From assembly GCA_004352715.1 (NCBI GenBank), contig SCFE01000041.1, positions 1,522,354 to 1,586,353 on the forward strand: 64,000 nucleotides of DNA, in the 5' to 3' direction. Each line of letters begins with the position of its first letter. Positions within the stretch are counted from its first letter, which is position 1. Shown here piece by piece: positions 33,647-44,600 of this stretch. Below the pieces are notes generated by a model that had not been told where the DNA came from, did not search any database, and worked only from the letters and a program-made list of their open reading frames with translations. This DNA is from Hofstenia miamia (taxonomy: Eukaryota > Xenacoelomorpha > Acoela). The position numbers and the translations under genes were made by a program.

Positions 33647-33693
33647 AGTGACCTAAATTGAGTTTGATTTCTAACAAAACCTTGAAAAACCGA
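33647..33693. repeat. Dispersed repeat, copy 2
   Basis: Matches 30259-30311 (AAATTGAGTTTGATTTCTAA through AAAACCGACC). The GGGAAAATATTGTG 14-mer sits about 40 bp to its left here, but to the right in copy 1, so the copies are rearranged. Confidence 0.6.
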
Positions 33694-35326
33694 CCGGAAA
33701 TTCATAAAACACAATAAACTAAATTTAATTTTAAAAAACTGGTTATGTGAGTCAAAGCTTGAGTAAAACTTTATAATTTAATGCCAATACTGCTTTAAAT
33801 ATTAAGCCAAAATATAATTCAAGTCTAATCTTTAAATTTAAGAAATATTCAACCTTTACGACATTTAATATAAATTTGTGTCATGCTCTAATTCCCATAA
33901 TATCTAGTAAATATCAATTCCTATTGTTTGCTTAAACAATATATGTGCTACAAAAACGATCTAAGTGTCTTAAACAATGCATTTTTATAGTGCTAATAGG
34001 TTATGTTTCCGAAAATCCTTTACTGCGATTGATATTTTATGAGCCGAGCGATTTCAAAAAAAGTTTAAAAACCAGGAAATAAAATTGGTAAAATGTATTG
34101 AAATTTGATTTTGTAAACTAGAAGTTTATTTAAGTAACAATAAAGAAAATAGATATTTGCTATAGTCATTAAATCATAAAAACGTCAAATACATAGAGAC
34201 GATATTTTGTCTTAAGCAAACCACTGTCAATTTAAGATAATGAATACATTTTAAAGAGTTGAAATTTTATTAACATCTGACAGAACGAAATTGACAGGAT
34301 GCCAAATATAATTACATTGTCTACGGTGCTATTTCCTAAAATTCATAAAAACACAAGTAGTTTTGGCGCACTTCACATAGATTGCCAAAATGGTCACTCT
34401 ACCGATAAATTAGTTGTGTTTAAATTTCTGAAGTAATACTTGCGGTGATTTGCAACGCCTAAAGTAGATATCCGCGTCTCAGATATCAAGACTAATGAGC
34501 AGTAATAGAGTTGGCACCATAACGACAACTTCATTTCGTTTATCCTTCCTTTTTAAATTTGATTAGTTATTTCATAATGCTTTTAGTATTACCGATTTCT
34601 CATGAAATGAGACTTCTAGAACTAGATGATGTACTCCGGAACACTTTAGTTCCATATAACAGGAACTTGGGATAAAATAATCATGTGAGAGGGACCAACA
34701 TGTAACAATGACTAGAAATGAAGCATGGATTTCAAAACATTACTAATAAATTTTTGCCAAATTCGACAAAAACAACAACGATTCCATGAGACCACATGGT
34801 GCTATGGGACCAGAAAATTTCATAGGACTGGTATGAAACGGTACTGGAACCAAACTGAAGATATTAAGTGGGACTGGGATCAGTAAATGTCTTATCTCAC
34901 GAAATAATACACCGAGAACCGAGTTGATGCAAGATAATACGACATTGATCAGAAAGAATTATTAGATTTAAAATATATAGTTATAAAAGAAAATGCGATT
35001 TTTTGTGAAGTCTTAAACAATGAATTTCAATAAACGTGTTTAAATGGTCTAAGTTATGGGTTTGTTCGCATTAATATTTAATATTTACAGTGTAAATTTA
35101 TGGCAATTCATGCAATCACCTTCACTTAAATGTTGAACAAAAATTAGCAAAAGTAAAAGATGTAAGTTGTAATCATTGGGGTTAAAAATAAATCGAAGAC
35201 ACATACTTGCCGCAAAATTTGTCAATTTTGATATAACCATTGGCAAAATGGAAAGTAGGTGAAGCCCGTCTAAGCTTAATATTATAAGATAAATACTTAG
35301 ATTTTTCATATTAGTTCCATTTTTTC

Positions 35327-35345
35327 ATATATATATATATATATA
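35327..35345. repeat. (AT)n microsatellite
   Basis: About nine AT units, ending some 20 bp from the hammerhead candidate. Confidence 0.9.
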
Positions 35346-35366
35346 CATTGTAAAAAACAAGAAATA

Positions 35367-35414
35367 TTTTATGTATACATGTTTCGAGTGTCTCCACTCA
35401 TCGTCAGTACAAAA
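35367..35414 (-). ncRNA. Candidate type-I hammerhead ribozyme (Penelope-style)
   Basis: On the minus strand, 48 nt contain the two invariant boxes in order: CUGACGA (CUGANGA) and GAAA. Between them, GAGUG and CACUC form a 5-bp stem II closed by a GAGA (GNRA) tetraloop, with one extra U before the stem. After GAA, AC/GU can form the very short stem III seen in Penelope-like-element hammerheads, followed by A as the cleavage-site base. UGUA before the core pairs with UACA after the site as stem I, extendable by UUU/AAA past a bulged U. All core bases needed for cleavage are present except that the 10.1-11.1 pair is disturbed by the extra U. No Penelope RT or GIY-YIG frame was seen nearby, so this would be a solo terminal fragment. 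Confidence 0.6.
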
Positions 35415-35490
35415 TAACTAAAATAATATTGTGGTAAATACAAATTTTATGATATTAAAATCATATATATATACATACAGTTATATTATG

Positions 35491-35530
35491 TCGCTATGTA
35501 CGCATGAAAAATTATATGACGCTATGTAAA
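35491..35530. repeat. CGCTATGTACGC / GACGCTATGTA motif pair, copy 1
   Basis: CGCTATGTACGC followed by ATGACGCTATGTA. The same pair recurs about 245 bp downstream. Confidence 0.7.
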
Positions 35531-35734
35531 ATTTTTATGTACCAGCAAGATTTCTTTTTTGTTAAAAAATGCAATGATAATATGATTTCATTGAAAATGG
35601 TAGCCCAAGTATAGCATTATAATTACTCAGCTGGAAATTGGCAAACTTAGAGTATATTGCACAAACATATTTAGAATTTTCATAAATAAAGGGACTCACA
35701 GCTATCCAATGTCATACAGTAATTTTTTCATATA

Positions 35735-35767
35735 TCGCTATGTACGCCTAGATATGACGCTATGTAT
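35735..35767. repeat. CGCTATGTACGC / GACGCTATGTA motif pair, copy 2
   Basis: The same two motifs in the same order as at 35491-35530, with a spacer shorter by about seven bases. A related AGCGCCATGTTATAG lies near 35799. Confidence 0.7.
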
Positions 35768-36588
35768 TCTTTTTTGAGCATTTCGTATGCAAATAGCGCC
35801 ATGTTATAGCTCTAATTGTATATACGTGAACGGATTACGAGATATCGACAACTGTTTTAGCAAAGGTTGATATTAAGGCTTAATTCTTTGTGCTACTTGC
35901 TCCACAGGCAGCTAGACACGACTTGAAACTACTTCAGTTGTTTATTATTATTCCCAAAGTCAAATCCAAGTAGCTAGATTGTGTACGAGTTTAGGCAATT
36001 TGTTTTTTGAGAGGAACTGATTTTTCTGAGCTGTAAAAATCCTGAAAGTTTTAAAAGATGTTAAATGAGATAAAACACTGAAATAAGTTCAGGCAGATAA
36101 GACCAACAAGGCAAAGTGTCTGTTGTTCCTGTAACCAGAAGCACTAGAAGGTTGTTTGGGAGCTGACTGCATTTGATAGCTTTTTTCAAACATATCCAAA
36201 AATGAAAGTGAAAACTTTAAACCACTCAAACAGTTATAGACTCACTAGCAGCTGCTAACGAATTGTGTGTTTGATACAGCAAATGAAGCAATTGTATTGC
36301 TCAATAATGAAGAATAACTCACAGTATGCTTTAAGGATTGTAGAGAAAGGCCAGATTTATAAATAAACATCTATTTTGTTTTGTGAATATTGTATTGATA
36401 CATTATTTCCCATGTCATGTATTGAGCCTTATTAGGCCAACTTTCACAGTATTGCGCCACCTCTAAAAATTATAACAGATTATCAGAAATTTGAGTAAAA
36501 GAGTTTCTAAGGAAATAGAACTTTTTGAGAGTGTCAGACATACAAAAATCAAAATCTTAATTTTTCACCTTATATAGAGGCCACCCTA

Positions 36589-36745
36589 ATATATATATAT
36601 ATATGTGGAAATATTACTATGAATATACTATATCTAAAGGTTTCAAATTATTCTTATTTCGAAGAAGAAACGTTCCATTTTGGGTCACATAACAGTTTAA
36701 AAATTCAATTATATAAAAGTTACATATTATCCCATTTAATATACG
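36589..36745 (+). repeat. Direct duplication left of a single N (copy 1)
   Basis: (AT)n plus about 140 bp of unique sequence, repeated immediately after the single N at 36746. It looks like two overlapping contig ends placed side by side, not a biological duplication. Confidence 0.9.
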
Positions 36746-36746
36746 N

Positions 36747-36913
36747 ATATATATATATATATATATATATATGTGGAAATATTACTATGAATATACTATA
36801 TCTAAAGGTTTCAAATTATTCTTATTTCGAAGAAGAAACGTTCCATTTTGGGTCACATAACAGTTTAAAAATTCAATTATATAAAAGTTACATATTATCC
36901 CATTTAATATACG
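36747..36913 (+). repeat. Direct duplication right of a single N (copy 2)
   Basis: Same sequence as copy 1 with a longer (AT)n start (26 against 16 bases). The sequence after 36913 continues normally into the LINE C-terminal fragment. Confidence 0.9.
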
Positions 36914-37120
36914 GTTGACAAATTTGGTATCCATCAAGAACTGGATTTATTAAGCTGGAAAAATTTCAAAGACGTTGCATTCACTGGACTTCAAATAAGA
37001 AAAATATAGACTATAATGAATTATCGCGACTTAATATTTTACCAATTTCCATCAACATATGCTCCTTGTTTTTATCATGTGACTCCAGTAAATGTCGCGT
37101 TTCTAAATTACTTTATATAA
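36783..37120 (+). pseudogene. LINE ORF2 C-terminal fragment
   Basis: Reads YFEEETFHFGSHNSLKIQLY, KSYILSHLIYG, a stop, then QIWYPSRTGFIKLEKFQRRC and YNELSRLNILPISINICSLF. The pattern LYKSY--SHL-YG-QIW-P----I--LEK-QRR...Y--RL--LNILPI is the C-terminal thumb region of APE-type LINE reverse transcriptases. The catalytic part is missing (5' truncation, or lost at the assembly break). Its first part is also present in the artefactual copy at 36619-36745. Confidence 0.75.
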
Positions 37121-39939
37121 AGTAGCATGAGATCATATTCAGGCTTTTCAAAGTAGCATTCAACCTTGAGAAACTCAACTTTGGTAATTTCAATGTATTT
37201 TGTAAAATTTTAGTTATTTGTTATGTACCACTTAAAGTTGTAATATAAGTCATTTAGTATATATTTATTTATTTATATACAGTGCTTTGATGGTAAGCAT
37301 TTTCTAGTCCGCTTACTTAGCCGCGGATCTCTGCTTGGTACACATACGGCAAAACCTATTGAAAAATGTAGCAATAAAATTGATTTATAAATTTAAGTAA
37401 TAGTGTGAATCAAATTAATAAGGTTCAATAATGGATGAAAAGAATATTCAATTATATGTGAAAATTAACTTGCTTAGTGTTGTAACTTACCTAGTCGTAC
37501 CCGTAAGACTTTTCGGGTATCCTGGCAATCAAAAATATTTTAATTATCAGAAATATTTCTTAAATTATTAAGATTTGCAAGCAGGAACGTACGCAGAATT
37601 TTTGGCGGGCTGAAGTCCCATAAATTTGAAAATATTAAAAAAATTTCACGATTTTAATTTTAAAATTTTCCATTTTTTTATCGAAACTTTTTGATTTAGC
37701 CAGTCAAAATAAAATTTGAAAATCTGATGGGGGACAGTCCACCATGTTCTTCCTTGCGTATGAGAATCTTTGCAAATATAAACAAAAAGGATTTTGCTGA
37801 AAAAATATGGCGTGTATATTTGCTGGTAAGATCTGCTTCGTAATAGCAGATTTTCAACTGCTTCATCATTATTTTTTAACCAATCAAGTATTACAACTAC
37901 AAACAGTTTTAGTTTGTGCCTAAAGTTTTTTCAAATTAATCTCATTTCATCAATAATATTTTGAAGTAAAATTATACGTTTTTCATTGACATCACATTAG
38001 TTTCGATGTCAAAAACTACTAAACAACTTTGATTTCGATGGAAATTAAACCTAATTAATGCTACGCAAATCAAAGAAAGCCTTCGCATGGTGTTAAAAAG
38101 GATTTATTTGAATGAGACACAATGAATCGACCACTACAATCGCGAATAACAGGATGTATACTAGAGGTGTGAGGGACTTCAAATAATCCTTGGGGAACAG
38201 AAACCCGGACAGGAGCAAACGATTACCGCAAAGCTCAATCTGAAAACATCACATGATAGAGGCAAATCTCCTCTTTCATTTTCGCTCTTAATTCCTTTGT
38301 CCTTTTGAATAATGAATTAAAGCACCCCACGATTTTCAAATTCGCTAATAAGCTTGGAGAAAGTTCGTTGTAAATGTGGAAAAAACGGTTTGTTCTTTAT
38401 AATGGACGTCAATTGAGCCGTAGTTAATGTTTCATTTCTTCAGATTTTCGTTATTATGCACCATCGATTAGCGGCTACGACGATTTATATATATAAGTTT
38501 AGAAATCATTTTCAGTTGTTGGAGCAATAGAATTAATGTTGCATTCATTGTAGAAAATTTTTAATGTAGTGACATTATTACACATCTAATGCTATGTTTG
38601 ACTACTTGTATCCATAAATATCGATGTTACCTTAAAAAAACGAATTTCTATTTTTATAATGCTTCAATATTAAAAAAAATCAATGTCGGAATAAAGAATC
38701 TTGCGTTTTAGTATTGTATATATAAATAATTTAAAGGAAGATGAAATTTTGCAAAATTTTGCAAACAACAAACTAGTAGCGTTTTTTAAACACAACTACA
38801 GACTTTTAAGTGGTAACTAAAATCTGCACATTTTGTGGAATATATATTTGCAATTGCATTATTAATCTCTACAGATAGTCTTCAAAGTTGTGTTTATTTA
38901 CACTACTCTTTGCTCAGAATAAAAATTGCATTGGGCTTTTAATTAATATATCAACACTAAGCTTTGATTTGAAACTATTCCATTATACGGAATATCTCTT
39001 GAATTTAAATTAACCTTTGTAATTTACCAATTTTGTAAGTTTTCCAGACTGGGATTTGATATTCAAAATTCAATTATAACAAACTAATTGCCTCATGCAT
39101 CTATAATTATTACACTTAAGAATTAGCTTTTAAATGCTTTGAAAGCTTTCCTCTATCTTCTAAAAATATAAATTTATACTGTAAAAAACTATACAAAATT
39201 TTCATAAATTTCATTAAATCTTGAAGCACTCAAGCAAATGTAATATGCATTTACGACTGGTGCATCTGCAGCTGATTGCATCATTTAACTATCATTTAAA
39301 GTATCGTTTACTTTCCAAAACGACATGTTCTTACTACTGTAGTTGCTAAAGTTGTTTTTTAAAAAATCTAAGCTTTGTGCTATGCAATAAATTTCTTAAA
39401 ATAGAAAATTTATCAACAAAATACAGTAGCACTACTTTTTTGGAAAAGCAAATTTGTTTATACAAACATTTGTGCTGCCTAAGTAAACTTTGTTAATTTT
39501 GACCATTAACGACTTCATTAGTATGAGCTTGATTGATCTAAAATTTTTACCACGCGAGGTAAAAATACATTTGGGTTGCAGCAGCATATCGAAGCAACAT
39601 GGAAGTTGAGAAGTAGCCTTCTTTAACTTGCTCAAAATGATAACATGTCGCTAAAATTTTTTCTTAAATATATTTTTTAACATACAAGATGTCTTTGTCT
39701 GGTCAACTCAAAAGGGGGTTGATTCAGCCCTCCATCCTAATAAATAAAAAATTCTTCTAATATTATTTACATGCAGCTTAATACGTTAGTAAAAGAATCC
39801 CTCCTTTACAAAATGCGGCAACTAGACAATTGGTGACATCATCATTTTCAAAAATATTTAACGAAAAGGTGGGTATTTTTTGAAGACAAAACCTGTATTC
39901 ATTAAGGCCTCCTATTTAATATACCTAAAATGTCAAAAT
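37121..39939. other. No gene recognised; contains a small MITE
   Basis: AT-rich DNA without supported genes. The minus-strand frame at 39432-39635 is unrecognised. Confidence 0.4.
37588..37762. mobile_element. Small MITE-like element with TACGCA ends
   Basis: CGTACGCA at 37588 and TGCGTATG at 37755-37762 are inverted ends of a 175-bp segment. Just inside are GGCTGAAGTCCC on the left and GGGGACAGTCCACC on the right, again complementary. Short elements beginning CGTACGCA with GTCCC-rich flanks are common in animal genomes as worn non-autonomous transposons. No coding capacity. Confidence 0.5.
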
Positions 39940-40165
39940 GGGGAACAAAAACAATAGTTTCATTTGAAAAAAAATTTAATTTTTACATTACAGTAAACAA
40001 CCCTGTCTTTGTTCAAATTAGTTTCATGAGAGATCAAATGTATTAGAATAAAGGGGAACAAAAACAATAGTTTCATTTGAAAAAAAATTTAATTTTTACA
40101 TTACAGTAAACAACCCTGTCTTTGTTCAAATTAGTTTCATGAGAGATCAAATGTATTAGAATAAA
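39940..40165. repeat. 113-bp exact tandem duplication
   Basis: Two consecutive identical 113-bp units (39940-40052 and 40053-40165), each starting GGGGAACAAAAACAATAG. No N separates them and I saw no mismatch, so the event is very recent, or an assembly artefact. Confidence 0.9.
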
Positions 40166-41492
40166 GGTGCTAAGAATACTTTATTTAACATACTACTAAG
40201 GCCTTTCAAGTGAGGATATTTTTGCTTTGAGTCGAGTCGGTGGAGTCAGTCTTTTAAAATTCGAACCAAGTAGAGTCGGATTTCGAATCTTGGATCTTGT
40301 TTAGGCACATAAATATAAATTCACCATTAAATAAGCAGCTGGTTAAAATTAGTAATTATAGTTCATAGATTTATTATTGTGCAATTAATGCTGATTTGAT
40401 CAAATTTTGTTCTAGGAGCCCTGCCAAATACAACTTGGAATAAAACTGTGAACTTTGTTTTCGAATTTGAGAGCGCTACCCTGAGCTAATGAGATTTTGA
40501 CAAAACTTTTATGGATGACTAGAAAATGAAATTCTAATGTTCACATTTTAAAAACAATTCAATCTTAATTTTGTGCTCGAAAGAGAAAGGCTAAAACGTT
40601 TTATCAATCAATTCTAGCACTTGAATGTTAGTTATATTAAAATCATTCGTTCAACCCCAGTGGGCCGGAAAAATTTTTTCAAAAGTTTTCTCAAACATAA
40701 AATTATGTATGTTTTCTTCAATTAGGCAATCATCAATCTACTATTTAAAACTTGCTAGCCTTTACACACTGCCATTTTTACTAAAATTGTTATCTTAATA
40801 TTTGTTTTATTCAATGAATTTGTACATCAAAATAGTAAAACTTGAAAAAAACAGAATTTTTAAATCCCTTAAATTAATGCACTGAGATTATATATGTTCA
40901 GTTCAAAGACATGCACAGCATTATTTGTTAACTTGATAAAATCAACTTTTATCTGTTGGTGCATATAAAAGGGTTAAATTTGTTAATATTGTAGAATAAA
41001 ATTTTACCAGCATATTGAATTATATTAGAATTTGAAAGAAAACTGCAAATCATTAATGTATTCATAAATAAGTAATGAGCCAAAAATTGATTTTTTGGGA
41101 ATTCCTCGTATATTTTAAATAACAAGATCATTAACTGTTAAGTTTTGCTATCCAATGCCTTTTTTTTCAAAACTACTCAGGAAACACATCTATATATCAT
41201 CAAGTTTCGAATCAGTGTAGTTTTGAAAAGTTGTCCATTGAAGTAAGATTTAAGACTCAGCGGTTTTATATTCTGAACTTTCTCAAAAGAAAAATATAAT
41301 TAGGTCTGGTATTTATCAATCAATATTTTTTTCAAAACAACATAAACAATTAATGATATTCAAATTAACCTTAATCTATGACGCTTCCTTTAATCTTACA
41401 TGTATAAAATCAAATGACCTATACATGAATAAACTTTAAAGATCAAGGAGAGGGAAATCCAAATTAAGTTCAAGATACAAATAAAAAAAATG

Positions 41493-41498
<6 letters not shown>

Positions 41499-41526
<28 letters not shown>
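41499..41526. repeat. (AT)n microsatellite
   Basis: About 14 AT units. Confidence 0.95.
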
Positions 41527-41530
<4 letters not shown>

Positions 41531-41576
41531 CAAATCTTTTCCGTTATTTAAAAAAATTGTATAAATGTATGTATGG

Positions 41577-41583
<7 letters not shown>

Positions 41584-41613
<30 letters not shown>
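41584..41613. repeat. (AT)n microsatellite
   Basis: About 15 AT units, 57 bp from the previous tract. Confidence 0.95.
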
Positions 41614-41616
<3 letters not shown>

Positions 41617-44600
41617 TCATGTACATATATTCATCATTGGAAAACGTACTAGTCGTTTATTCACAAAATTCATCTATGACTAACATGTTGATCTTAAGTT
41701 TATTTGGATTTTAAATACGATTGCAATTTCGTTAGGTACGGTGTTTGTAGATGTATAATTTTATTTAAAAGAAGATTTCTCAAATTTATATTGCAGTGGA
41801 TTTATTAAAATTGAACCTTGGAGTATTGCTAATTGCTTATATAGAAAAATTGCATTTAGTAATTAGATCCCATGAAGAAATTATATTCCACAATTCCTAT
41901 TCGTGCACCTTAACTTACAATGCAACCACAAAGTGATTTCGTTTGAATTTATTAAATATTTCATTGGGAAAGCATTTCTAATTTGTTTTAGGGACAAATT
42001 AAAAACCGCCATTTTCCTAATTTGACTTTTCAGAAATGATTTAAAATAAAGATTAGTAAATATTAATAAATAGAAATTTTACATCATTTATAAAGGTATT
42101 CATTTGTTTTCAGTATTTAATAAAATCTGAATTAATTCCAAGTTATGGTAGATAGCAGTGATAGTATTGTGTACTAAATAGAAGAGCAACTTCCATGGAA
42201 CTAGGATATATAACGTCGTGATACGAGTATTTCATGTGTAAAATTGGAGGTCTAAGCATTTCTCAGCATACAATTTTATTTCCTTCAGAATATTGATGAG
42301 ACAACGACACTAACTTGATAATTTTAATCTTTCAGCTTGTCTCAAGACTTTAAATATTGCTTTTAATCGATACATGATACGGTAAACTACCAGTACAGAT
42401 TACCTCAATAATCAATTTTGTTATTTTAAAAGAATATAATAGTTGATAGGCTCAAAGTTGAATAGGCGAGCTGCTTACATAATTTGCCTAGCATTTGTTA
42501 CTCATAGAGCTACTGTCAATCACTAGCTGTACACCATGTTTGGAATAAAGTTGAGATTTTAAAACCTGCGCCCACCAAATCCGTCTTGCAATTATGCTGT
42601 ACACTTCTTGTTGCGTTCTGGTACATCTGAGGTAAAGGCAATTTCTAAGGAAATGATTAATAGATGAAATGATGCCTTGTCAAGAAAAGGCCTATTCATA
42701 ACAAATGCTAGGCTTTACAGATTCCTAGTTCATTAGTAAATTTGCTGAAGCTTACAGTTTGGAAAAAAACATCTTTTCTATACATGGAATGTCTTTAAAT
42801 TTTGGAATAATGCATGAAATTGTTTTTAGAGTAGATCTGTGGATTAATATAGTAACACTAACTAAGTATTTTAACGTAGCTCTACAGGTATAAATCAATA
42901 AAATATGAAAATGAATTGATTCGTATTTCATTGTATTATTTACTTCGAAGATCGCAATTTCTATAGTAGCATATGGTGCTGATAAAGGGCCAATTCATTT
43001 TTACATAGAAACAATTCTACTGACAGATGTCAGTTGATTTAACTTGTTTATTAAAACAAATGATGCAGCCTTTATTTGAAATATAGTAACTTATCAAGCT
43101 ATATAGTGCTTGAATTATATCATTGCCAGTGAAGTATTAGCAACTGCTAATACGAGGTTGCATTAAATTTGTTTAGTGATAAACATAGAAAAAAATCTCC
43201 CATTTTAAACAGGCAAAATTCGTTGTATAGCAAAAATAACTTTTCCAAATTTGCTATTTCTATTGGATAGAATACATGAACCATTTATTTCTCATCTTTT
43301 ACAGATTTGGCAAATTCATGAATGTAGGCACTGAGGATCATGATTTTTTCTAGAAGTATCCGATTCAACCTTTATTTCGGTATTCAAACTATTTAGTTGA
43401 GAAAAAATAGCTGTCACTGCTTCACTAACTGCTTATCAAAATTGTTAATACCTTTTTAAGAATTTGTTCTATTTCACTGATTTTCCCACACACATACGTA
43501 ATAGCATGTTCTAAACAAGTAAAATGTAGGAATTTTGGCAAAAGAATTTGAAGTAAGCGAACTGCCTTTTTCATGTATCTATATTCATAACTTAGATTAG
43601 GTTTATAAGGTTTGGGTATATTTTACTATCTTGTCATGAATTCTTTCTCTATGCCTTTAAATAGCACTAAATGTAATTATATTTTAGATTAAAAATTATA
43701 TTATCTTAATGTAACTAAATATCCTGTATAAAATGAATCTCGATTTTTTCACAAGTTGTTAGCATGTATTAATTCACTCCAACTCTATTCCATGTTATGA
43801 TTTAGCTGACCGCTTAGGTAAAACCTGCACCCCGGAATTTCAATCTTAGATTCAACACTGATCGTAGCTAAGTGTCGTGATTCAAAGACTTTTTTTCAAA
43901 CTATGCCCAAACCAAAACCTTACTAAGTGAAACTAGGCGTGGTCAAGGCTGATAATTTCAAAAAAATAATTTAAACTCAAATGAAGTAACCGGCTAGAAC
44001 GCATATTAAAATTAAATAGCTGGTGTAACGATAATTAGCCTTAATATGCAAAACTTTACAGACTTCAGAAGTGCAAAAGCAAAATGAAGTTGTACAAGTT
44101 AGCATGCAGTAAATAGCCACTTTCTTTGGTAAATCCAAAGGATTTCATTTTAGTAATACCGAACCATTTAAAGGTATCATAAGACCAAACATGACATCAA
44201 AGAACTATAGCCTTATCTAATCGACGCGCGTGGCCGTGCTCTGACTATGGGCAACGGAAGCATTTGAATGAATAATAGTTAGCAAAGAGAACAATCATAG
44301 AGTTAATACCTCGACTACACATCTAAAAATATCATACTGTATTAAGACTACAGTTAAGCACAAGGTCGTATCTAGAAAATTCTGGTAGGCATATTGAAAT
44401 TTTCATCCATTTTCCACATGTATAGCATATTTCATTCTAAATATGATAAAACAATCATTCATTGAGCTTTTCCAAACGTATAGATCATAATCTTAATGAT
44501 GTTTTATAATGTGCTGCTGTAGAATTACTACTATTTTTGCTTCCTCGCAGAAATCTAATAATTTATCTATTGCAAACAACTAAGAAGTTACATAGTTCCA

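Larger units (their letters stand above)
33191..35366. other. No gene recognised
   Basis: Unrecognised frames at 33324-33557 (+) and 35085-35309 (-). It includes repeat copy 2 at 33647-33693 and GGGACC/GGAACC-type words at 34620-34920, which recur near 49575-49620 and may be worn hAT ends. Confidence 0.4.

Noticed and set aside
36619-36918. 99-residue frame with an internal repeat
   Set aside because: It reads through the artefactual duplication and the N; only the right-hand copy continues into the LINE fragment.
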